A stretch of DNA of 30,617 bases. Source: a bacterium (lineage in GTDB: Bacteria > Actinomycetota > Acidimicrobiia > Acidimicrobiales > CATQHL01). The stretch covers positions 1-30,617 of the forward strand of contig JAPONU010000124.1 of assembly GCA_026713745.1 (NCBI GenBank), in the 5' to 3' direction. Positions within the stretch are counted from its first letter, which is position 1; every line of letters begins with the position of its first letter. A program made the translations under genes and the position numbers. This document shows, piece after piece, positions 24,686 through 30,617 of this stretch. The notes below the pieces were generated by a model. It did not search any database, was not told the origin of the DNA, and worked only from the letters and a program-made list of their open reading frames with translations.

Positions 24686-26208
24686 GATGCGACGACCGTC
24701 GGTGCGTTCGCGTCTCTCGTGCGAGTGGAGCGTTCGATCTCGCTGACGGTGACTTGCCCGTAACCGAGCTCGTCGATTTGCGTTCCATCAGCAAGGATGA
24801 GAACGCGGTCGCCGAGTGCGACGAGTTCCTCGGGATCGGTTGAGTTGAGAAGGATCGAGAGGCCGTCGGCCAACAATTGCCTCAGATAGTGATGAATCGC
24901 GGCGCGTCCATTGACATCTATTCCGCGGGTTGGTTCGTCAGCCAACAAGCACACCGGTAGCGGGTGCAGCCACCTCCCAAGCGCCAGTTTCTGTTGGTTC
25001 CCGCCACTCAACGTGTTCAACTTCTGATGAAGCTGACCGAGTACCGCGAACTGCTTCATCGTGATGGCAGCCACCTGGTCGTTCGACTTTGCCGGACGGC
25101 TGAGGTTCTGGTGAGCGAATGCTGGCAGGTCGATGTTTGCGCGCACAGTATCCTCAGTGATGAGTGTCCGCCGCCGGTCGCCGGACACCATCGCGAGGCC
25201 GGCTCGCATGCGGCGGACAGTGCCGCCGGACACGGTCTCACCGTTGACGACGACGTCACCGCTATGGCGCTCGAGCCCGAACGCCCCATGCAGTACTTCG
25301 CGTGCCCCGCAGCCTTCAAGCCCGTAGAGGCCGACACACTCGCCACGGAGGACGTCGAAGTCGAGGGGCTGCACTTGATCGGTTGCGAAGCCGCGGAGTG
25401 AGACAGCAACTGGCTGATCAGCCAGTCCATGGGAAGCGGTCGTGGCAACATCGCGGACGACAATCGGTTGACCGGTCATGTCCTCGATCAGCTCGCGCGA
25501 CGACGCAGTCTCATCCATCGGCTTCGAGGCGACGTTGCCACCATCGCGGATGACGCTGACGCGATCGCAGACACTCATGACATCCTCGATGAAGTGGCTG
25601 ACGTAGACGATCCCGATACCACTGGCCGCGACCCGGTGGAGATTGTCGTGCAGGCTCGCCCGCTCCGCGGCGGGAAGACTCGAGGTCGCCTCGTCGAGAA
25701 TCAGTATCCGGGCACCACACGCAAGCGCCCGGATGATCGAGACGATCTGCCGCTTGTCGATGGTCAACTCACCAAGCAGTCGCCGGGAATCGGGCGCGCC
25801 GGGAAAGCCTTCGGCGATCCGGTCGTACGTGGCGGTGGTCCTCCGCCGCGCAGTGACCCGGCAAAGCCCCTGGCCTTCGACACCAACCAACAGATTGTCC
25901 GCCACCGTGAGGTTCTCGAATAGCGGTAACTCCTGGTGAACGACCCCGATTCCGTACCGGTGTGCATCAGCAGGGCTGCTGATCGTCACATCCCCGAAGC
26001 CGGCCAGCGAGATTGTTCCCGAGGTTGGTGTCTCGACACCGGCGAGGATCTTGATGAGCGTGCTCTTCCCCGCCCCGTTCGCGCCGATGACCCCATGGAT
26101 CTCACCCTCTGCCAGCGTGAACTCACAATCGCGCAACGCTTGCACCGCGGGCGGGTAGACCTTGGAGAGCCCAGAAACAGAGAGCAACGGTGCATTCTTT
26201 GCAATCAT
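24682..26208 (-). CDS. Sugar-type ABC transporter ATPase with two nucleotide domains (RbsA-like)
   Basis: This 508-residue tandem ATPase powers the importer. The first domain has Walker A GANGAGKST (about 42-50), a diverged signature LTIDKRQIV and Walker B ILILDEATSSL. The second domain has the degenerate Walker A typical of RbsA/XylG types (LYGLEGCGAREVL), the canonical signature LSGGNQQKLALGRW and CLLADEPTRGID. It is the first gene of the six-gene operon. The ATG at 26208 is 45 bp from the predicted transcription start of the promoter at 26253-26281. Confidence 0.93.
   Translation of the reverse strand: MIAKNAPLLSVSGLSKVYPPAVQALRDCEFTLAEGEIHGVIGANGAGKSTLIKILAGVETPTSGTISLAGFGDVTISSPADAHRYGIGVVHQELPLFENLTVADNLLVGVEGQGLCRVTARRRTTATYDRIAEGFPGAPDSRRLLGELTIDKRQIVSIIRALACGARILILDEATSSLPAAERASLHDNLHRVAASGIGIVYVSHFIEDVMSVCDRVSVIRDGGNVASKPMDETASSRELIEDMTGQPIVVRDVATTASHGLADQPVAVSLRGFATDQVQPLDFDVLRGECVGLYGLEGCGAREVLHGAFGLERHSGDVVVNGETVSGGTVRRMRAGLAMVSGDRRRTLITEDTVRANIDLPAFAHQNLSRPAKSNDQVAAITMKQFAVLGQLHQKLNTLSGGNQQKLALGRWLHPLPVCLLADEPTRGIDVNGRAAIHHYLRQLLADGLSILLNSTDPEELVALGDRVLILADGTQIDELGYGQVTVSEIERSTRTRDANAPTVVAS
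26199..26205 (+). promoter_or_regulatory. TTGCAAT copy at the start of the transporter operon
   Basis: TTGCAAT on the + strand overlaps codons 2-3 of the ATPase gene. It is the same 7-mer found three times before the divergent XRE-cupin gene. One 7-mer inside a coding start can be chance, so a regulator site is only suggested. Confidence 0.25.
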
Positions 26209-26563
26209 GTAGCCCTCGACTGAAGTCGACCCGACGCGTCGTGCAGAATTACATCGTAGCTAAAATTGTCGGTGCTGTCAATGAGTCGGCCGGACAGGAA
26301 TCGGTTCCGGCTGCGAGTGGTTGGGCGTGCAGTGTGGGGGATACGACGACGCGCCGCCGACGGCTCCGGCGCGTGGGGCGCTGAAGGGGGCTGCCCACGT
26401 GGTACGACGATGGGTTCAGGGTGTCAGCTGATCCCGATCTCGGCGCCAAAAGTCCACAATGTGCTCATCTTCTGCGTGCAAGCCCATGCCACTCGGACCA
26501 AGACAGCGCCGCACCACTAGACTTGTGCCGTGGTTGCAATTTTGACGTGCTTGCAATTGCGAG
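26209..26563. promoter_or_regulatory. Shared control region of the catabolic operon and XRE-cupin regulator
   Basis: This 355-bp intergenic region separates the divergent transporter operon (left, minus strand) from the regulator (right, plus strand). It contains a near-consensus promoter for the operon (26253-26281) and, near the right end, a TAGACT -10-like box (26518-26523) followed by three TTGCAAT repeats. The middle part (about 26290-26500) shows no convincing gene or RNA. Confidence 0.7.
26253..26281 (-). promoter_or_regulatory. Near-consensus housekeeping promoter of the catabolic operon
   Basis: Minus strand: TTGACA (26281-26276), 17-bp spacer, TACGAT (26258-26253). The -35 is a perfect match, the -10 matches four of six, and the spacing is optimal. 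Transcription would begin near 26246, leaving a leader of about 38 nt before the ATPase ATG. Confidence 0.7.
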
Positions 26564-26574
26564 GTGGTTGCAAT
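26530..26574 (+). repeat. Three TTGCAAT repeats before the XRE-cupin gene
   Basis: TTGCAAT occurs at 26533-26539, 26551-26557 and 26567-26573 (start-to-start 18 and 16 bp). The outer two sit in identical GTGGTTGCAAT 11-mers (26530-26540 and 26564-26574). The middle one forms the palindrome GCAATTGC (26553-26560). The third overlaps the GTG start codon. The layout suits an autoregulatory operator; that role is inferred. Confidence 0.55.
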
Positions 26575-27151
26575 CTCAAAGTCCGCTGACATATCTCACA
26601 CGGATGCCCGACGGCGACTCGGCAGCGCGATTCGACTGCATCGCCAGGAGCTTGGCATGACCTTGCAAGAACTCGCATCCAAGGCCGACGTCTCTGTCAG
26701 CCTCATCAGCCAGGTTGAGAGAGGCATCGTCGATCCATCTCTATCGTCGCTTCGCCAGATCGCGGCCGGTCTGAATTCGACGGCGTTCAAGCTGCTTGAA
26801 GCAGAGGACCCACCCATCCACCATGTGGTCAAGGGGAGCGGCCTTCGTCTCGACCTTCCCGACACCGATGTCGTATGGGAACTCCTGACTCCGGCGTCTC
26901 TCGGGTCGCTGCAGGTTGCCGTGGCGGAACTCGTCCCGCTGGGCACCACGACTCGCGAACCCATCGCTCATGAGGCTGACGAATTCATGCTCGTGATGTC
27001 CGGAACCGTCACCCTGGAACTCGACGCTGAGAGAATCGTTCTCAATCAGGGCGATGCCATCACGTTCGATGCCCGCCGACCACATCGCGTCGTCTCTAAG
27101 GCCGACACTCCCACGAGAGTCCTCGTGGTTGTGACGCGGCCCATCCTCTAG
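26564..27151 (+). CDS. XRE-family regulator with C-terminal cupin domain
   Basis: This 195-residue transcription regulator has a helix-turn-helix at 19-75 (LGSAIRLHRQELGMTLQELA, VSLISQVERGIVDPSLSSLR). A cupin sensor domain follows at about 115-190 (PIAHEADEFMLVMSGTVTLEL, GDAITFDARRPHRV). XRE-cupin proteins commonly control neighbouring catabolic or transport genes in response to a small ligand bound in the cupin. Divergent placement makes the transporter-Hyu-UxuA operon the obvious target. The only fitting start is GTG at 26564, with GAG just before it; it lies inside the last TTGCAAT repeat. Confidence 0.88.
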   Translation: MVAISKSADISHTDARRRLGSAIRLHRQELGMTLQELASKADVSVSLISQVERGIVDPSLSSLRQIAAGLNSTAFKLLEAEDPPIHHVVKGSGLRLDLPDTDVVWELLTPASLGSLQVAVAELVPLGTTTREPIAHEADEFMLVMSGTVTLELDAERIVLNQGDAITFDARRPHRVVSKADTPTRVLVVVTRPIL

Positions 27152-27336
27152 CCCCGGATCCAGGTCGGTCTGATAGCCCGACTCGATCCTTCTCGACACC
27201 CTCACTGCCCGCTCAAATCCCAAGCGCCCGGATAGTCCGGTTGTCTCCGAGCCAACTGGGCAGCATTGCCGTTTGGGGGTACCGGTAGCGTGGCCGTTGA
27301 CGGCTCGGCACGAGCGGGGCCGGGACAGGAGCAGCC

Positions 27337-28269
27337 ATGACACGCCCATTCCGGTTCGGCGTCACCCTGGAGAGGACCAGCAATCAGGACGACATAGCCG
27401 GCCAGGCCCGCCGGGCCGAGGACCTCGGCTACTCCAGCATGGTCATGACCGACCATATGGACGCTCGGAACGGGCCGCTCGTGACGATCACGGCTGCGGC
27501 GCTGGCCACATCGTCGCTGCGGGTCGGCACCCTGGTGCTCTGCAACGACTACCGCCATCCCGTCGTTCTGGCGAAGGAACTCGCCACTCTCGACCGCATC
27601 TCGAACGGGCGGCTGGAGGTTGGCATCGGGGCCGGCTGGATGACCAGCGACTACGAGCAGGCCGGCCTCACGCTGGACCGGCCGGGGGTGCGCATCGAGC
27701 GGTTGGCGGAGGCCGTGTCGGTTCTGGAGGGCTGCTTCGGCGATGGGCCGTTCGACTTCGCTGGGGATCACTACACCGTCAGCGGGCTCGACGCCAGCCC
27801 CAAGCCCGTTCAGAGCCCGCGCCCGCCTCTGCTGCTGGCCGGAGGCGGCCCGAAGATGCTGACGCTGGCGGCTCAGCGGGCCGACATCGTGGCGGTCAAC
27901 GTCAGCCTGCACACCGGCGTGATTGACGAGCGCATCGCGGCGGGTGCCACAGCCGAGGCGACCGACGCGAAGGTGGCGCTGGTGCGCGAGGTCGCAGGCG
28001 AACGGTTCGACGACATTGAACTCAGCGTCGGGGCGTTCATAGCCACGATCATCGACGATCGTGATGGCTTCGCCGCCGCTCTGGCGCCCGGCTTCGGGCT
28101 CACGACCGAGCAGGCTCTGGCCTCGCCCCACGCCCTCTTCGGAACCGTCGACGAGTGCATCGCCACCCTCGAGGAACGCCGCGATCGCTGGGGATTCTCG
28201 TACATGACGATCCCTGCCGAGGCGGCAGAGGAGTTCGCCCCCGTCGTCGAACACCTCGCCGGCCGCTAG
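27337..28269 (+). CDS. F420-dependent LLM-class oxidoreductase (TIGR03621-like)
   Basis: This 310-residue luciferase-like TIM-barrel oxidoreductase probably uses coenzyme F420, as this subfamily is found mostly in actinobacteria. Recognisable segments are FRFGVTLE at the start, ARRAEDLGYSSMVMTDHMD (about 24-42), RVGTLVLCNDYRHPVVLAKE (about 68-87) and SNGRLEVGIGAGWMTSDYEQ (about 89-108). LLLAGGGPKMLTLAAQRADI lies near 168-187. The ATG at 27337 has AGGAG 6-10 nt upstream. The substrate is unknown. It stands alone, 185 bp after the regulator. Confidence 0.88.
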   Translation: MTRPFRFGVTLERTSNQDDIAGQARRAEDLGYSSMVMTDHMDARNGPLVTITAAALATSSLRVGTLVLCNDYRHPVVLAKELATLDRISNGRLEVGIGAGWMTSDYEQAGLTLDRPGVRIERLAEAVSVLEGCFGDGPFDFAGDHYTVSGLDASPKPVQSPRPPLLLAGGGPKMLTLAAQRADIVAVNVSLHTGVIDERIAAGATAEATDAKVALVREVAGERFDDIELSVGAFIATIIDDRDGFAAALAPGFGLTTEQALASPHALFGTVDECIATLEERRDRWGFSYMTIPAEAAEEFAPVVEHLAGR

Positions 28270-28373
28270 GACCGGCGCTTCCCTCGCCGTCGGGATTCGG
28301 TACTGTCTAGAAGTCGGATAGAAGCGGGCCGCTCAGTCGGCGGCGTCGGCTGTGGCTCCCGGGGGGCGAGCGC

Positions 28374-29357
28374 ATGACCAGGACTCAGGGTTACGTTCCG
28401 GATGGCATCCCGATGGAGCCGCCCAGATTCTGGACGCGGCCGTCGGAGTCGCTTAGGAACATCGGCAACCTGACCAAGCTGATGTTGTGGCCCTACGGGC
28501 TCATCTACATCGGGCTGTCGGTGGTGGTGTGGAACTACTTCACGCCGGCGTTGGCCCGCATGGCGCGCTTCGAGATCGGTTGGGTTGCCGAGATCTACGT
28601 GCGCAACCTGGTGATGGTGGCGGTGTGGGTGAGCGCCATCCACTTCTGGCTCTACGTGCGCCGGGCGCAGGGCGAACGGTTCAAGTACGACGACCGGTGG
28701 CTCAGCACCACGGCACGGCGGTTCATGTGGCGCAACCAGGCGTGGGACAACGCCTTCTGGACCCTCGTCAGCGCGCCGGTCCTCTGGACCTTCTGGGAGG
28801 CGGTTCTGTATTGGTGCTACGCCAACGACTACATCCCCCACGTCCGCTGGAGCGACGGGGCGGGCTGGGTCGTCTACCTGGTGGCGATGACGGTCTTCTC
28901 GTTCTGGCTGGTGGCCGGCTACTTCTACGTGACCCACCGGTTCCTGCACACCCGGCCCCTGTATCGCTGGGCGCACTACCTGCACCACAAGAACGTCAAC
29001 ACCGGGCCGTGGACGGGGCTGTCGATGCACCCCATCGAGCACCTGTTGTACTTCTCCACGCCGGTGTTCTTCCTGTTCATCCCCGCCAACCCGTTCATCA
29101 TCATCGTCACGCAGATCTTCACCGGCCTGGCCCCGTCGCTGGGCCACTCCAACTTCGACCGGATCGTGGTCGCCGGCGACCGCACGCTCCCGGCCGGGGA
29201 CTACTTCCACGACCTGCACCACAAGTACTTCGAGTGCAACTACGGCACCCCGGTCATCCCTGTCGACGCCTGGGTCGGCACCTGGCACGACGGCTCCCCC
29301 GAGGCCCACGAAAGGATGCGAGGCCGCCGCGAGGCCGCCGGCCACACCTCCCGCTGA
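28374..29357 (+). CDS. Fatty acid hydroxylase/sterol desaturase family membrane protein
   Basis: This 327-residue integral membrane di-iron enzyme has the full histidine set of the family: HRFLH (188-192), HYLHH (201-205), HPIEH (219-223), H258 and HDLHH (279-283). Four or more hydrophobic segments (about 38-58, 76-94, 130-150, 167-187, 225-252) hold the site at the cytoplasmic membrane face. Members hydroxylate or desaturate lipids, sterols or carotenoids using oxygen; the substrate here is unknown. GGGGGG-GAG upstream of the ATG serves as ribosome site. It lies 104 bp after the LLM gene and may have its own promoter. Confidence 0.9.
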   Translation: MTRTQGYVPDGIPMEPPRFWTRPSESLRNIGNLTKLMLWPYGLIYIGLSVVVWNYFTPALARMARFEIGWVAEIYVRNLVMVAVWVSAIHFWLYVRRAQGERFKYDDRWLSTTARRFMWRNQAWDNAFWTLVSAPVLWTFWEAVLYWCYANDYIPHVRWSDGAGWVVYLVAMTVFSFWLVAGYFYVTHRFLHTRPLYRWAHYLHHKNVNTGPWTGLSMHPIEHLLYFSTPVFFLFIPANPFIIIVTQIFTGLAPSLGHSNFDRIVVAGDRTLPAGDYFHDLHHKYFECNYGTPVIPVDAWVGTWHDGSPEAHERMRGRREAAGHTSR

Positions 29358-29705
29358 GGGGACTGATGCACCCAATTCTCGACGTCAGCCTCATGACCTT
29401 CCGAACTGGCTTTGCTACTGATTTAGGAGGAATTAGTAGTTGACTAGTAGTTGCATGGCGATCTGCCGCAGTGCCGGCGGACCGCAACTGCGAACCGACG
29501 GTTGGCCGGGAACACAGTCCCCTCGGCACTGCTCCACGGGCTCCACTAGTGTCTCGTGGGGGGACAGCGTGTCGAGGGGTCGGCGCTGGCGTGCGGGATG
29601 TACCCGGCCGGCCCCTGGCCGCTCGGCACCCGGGCCGTTAGCTCCTACGCTCGGGACGGTGGCCGGCGGACTGATCCCGGGGCGCATGTGTTCGCGGTGG
29701 GCGGC
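29358..29705. other. 348-bp gap before the lyase gene; no convincing gene
   Basis: The left part holds an AT-rich stretch with AGGAGG (29425-29430) and a 9-bp direct repeat TAGTAGTTG (29434-29442 and 29445-29453). An open frame from the TTG at 29440 runs to 29709 and overlaps the lyase start by ATGA. Its 89-residue product is rich in Arg/Gly/Pro/Ser, without recognisable domain. It could be a leader peptide, but chance is as likely. Confidence 0.4.
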
Positions 29706-30617
29706 ATGAGCGGGATGGAGCTTCCCCTGCTGGGGATCTTCGGCGAGCCGCGGTTCGTCGAGGCGTTCTCGGCTGATCGGACGATCAAGGCCTGGCTGGA
29801 CGTTGAAGTGGCGCTGGCGCAGGCTCAGGCCGAGTACGGCGTGATTCCCGCCTCCGCGGCCGAGGCGATCCACCGAGAGCTGGCATCGGTCGAGATCAAT
29901 CGCGAACAGCTCGAGGAGGGCACCCGGCTGGTGGGCTATCCGATCCTGCCGCTGCTGCAGCAGCTCGGACGAACACATCCCGACGTGGCGGCCTGGCTGC
30001 ACTTCGGCGCCACCACGCAGGACATCATGGACACGGCGCTGATCCTGCTGCTCCGGGACGCATGCACCGACATCATCACCGCCGGGGTGCCGCTGGGCGA
30101 CACCCTCGCTGCCCACGCCGAGACCCACCGGGCGACGGCGATGGCCGGCCGCACGCACGGCCAGCAGGCCGTGCCGATCAGCTTCGGCATGAAGGTCGCC
30201 GGCTGGCTGGAGGAAGTAGCCCGATCATTGGTCCGCCTGGGCGATGCGCGGGCCGCAGCCGAGGTGGTGCAGTTCTACGGCGCGGCGGGCACGTCGGCCG
30301 CCTACGGGCCGTTGAGCGCCGCGACGCGCCGGCGGGCGGCGGAGATCCTGGGTCTCGGCTGCGACGACGTGCCGTGGCACAGCGTTCGGGACCGCCTGGC
30401 AGGCGTCGCCGCCGCGCTGGGCTTGCTGGCGTCGGCGCTGAGCCGGATCGCCCTGGAGGTGATCGACCTTGCGCGTAGTGAGATCGCCGAGGTGCGCGAG
30501 GGCGGCGGCCGGCTGGCGGGGGCGTCATCCACGATGCCCCAGAAGGCCAACCCCATCCTGTCCGAGACGATCGTGGGTCTCAGCGGGATGGCCACCTCCC
30601 TGGCCGCCGTGCCGCTG
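29706..30617 (+). CDS. Fumarase/aspartase-superfamily lyase (PcaB/adenylosuccinate-lyase-like), cut by window end
   Basis: The first 304 residues of an elimination lyase are visible. Superfamily signatures are HFGATTQDIMDT (about 98-109), AGRTHGQQAVP (about 148-158, with the conserved catalytic His region) and GASSTMPQKANP (about 272-283, the flexible catalytic Ser loop). Its start (LLGIFGEPRFVEAFSADR) resembles 3-carboxy-cis,cis-muconate cycloisomerase more than purine adenylosuccinate lyase. No other protocatechuate-pathway gene is in view, so the specific reaction stays open. A full-length enzyme would have about 430-460 residues; the rest lies beyond the window. Confidence 0.85.
   Translation, partial: MSGMELPLLGIFGEPRFVEAFSADRTIKAWLDVEVALAQAQAEYGVIPASAAEAIHRELASVEINREQLEEGTRLVGYPILPLLQQLGRTHPDVAAWLHFGATTQDIMDTALILLLRDACTDIITAGVPLGDTLAAHAETHRATAMAGRTHGQQAVPISFGMKVAGWLEEVARSLVRLGDARAAAEVVQFYGAAGTSAAYGPLSAATRRRAAEILGLGCDDVPWHSVRDRLAGVAAALGLLASALSRIALEVIDLARSEIAEVREGGGRLAGASSTMPQKANPILSETIVGLSGMATSLAAVPL

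Noticed and set aside
27202..29375. Two minus-strand frames of 350 and 369 codons
   Set aside because: Antisense shadows of the LLM oxidoreductase and fatty acid hydroxylase genes, whose motifs are on the plus strand.

Overview
The window is a GC-rich chromosomal segment, most likely from an actinobacterium. The class Acidimicrobiia is my best guess. Support: an F420-type luciferase-like oxidoreductase, SigE-type ECF sigma factors with apparently leaderless promoters, and a lipoprotein linker rich in Ala-Pro-Thr-Thr. No rRNA, tRNA, CRISPR array, transposase or phage gene was seen. Both edges cut genes: hsdR enters from the left and a fumarase/aspartase-superfamily lyase leaves at the right.

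Region 1 (1-6724, + strand) looks like a defence island with operon-like spacing. It holds the helicase/C-terminal part of a type I restriction subunit HsdR, a YgjP/M48-type zinc protease overlapping it by ATGA, a TrlF-like PHP-plus-SMC-type ATPase, and an AlbA_2/Schlafen-type ATP-binding protein. The last two genes are visibly less GC-rich than their neighbours. Region 2 (6901-10545, +) is housekeeping: an SPFH/Band-7 membrane protein, O-acetylhomoserine sulfhydrylase (metY), a CoA-binding protein, then a dispersed 'VIPAKAGIH' hairpin repeat and an SRPBCC protein.

Region 3 (10522-11368, -) is a compact VapB-VapC toxin-antitoxin pair with a third, HicB-like gene starting on the VapC stop codon. 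Region 4 (11466-15913, -) is a tandem duplication of an ECF sigma factor plus a membrane-anchored, anti-sigma-like partner. The sigma genes stayed alike, including matching candidate autoregulatory promoters placed identically before each start. The extracellular parts diverged: one partner has a Cys cluster, the other a repeat linker and Asp-box (BNR-like) motifs, and both share a small uncharacterised C-terminal domain. Region 5 (16092-17258, +) is a diaminopropionate ammonia-lyase-like PLP enzyme.

Region 6 (17368-26208, -) is the most unusual part: a six-gene catabolic operon. It encodes an Rbs-type sugar importer (ATPase, permease, lipoprotein binding protein), a 1277-residue HyuA-HyuB fusion, a 54-residue Cys4 zinc-ribbon protein, and a UxuA-type mannonate dehydratase. 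A divergent XRE-cupin regulator (26564-27151) sits beyond a shared 355-bp control region with a near-consensus promoter and TTGCAAT repeats. I infer import of a sugar-acid-like compound, ATP-dependent processing by the Hyu protein with the zinc ribbon as possible accessory subunit, and dehydration by the UxuA-like enzyme. The substrate is unknown.

Region 7 (27337-30617, +) returns to the high-GC background: an F420-dependent LLM oxidoreductase, a membrane fatty acid hydroxylase/sterol desaturase, and the start of a PcaB/adenylosuccinate-lyase-like enzyme.
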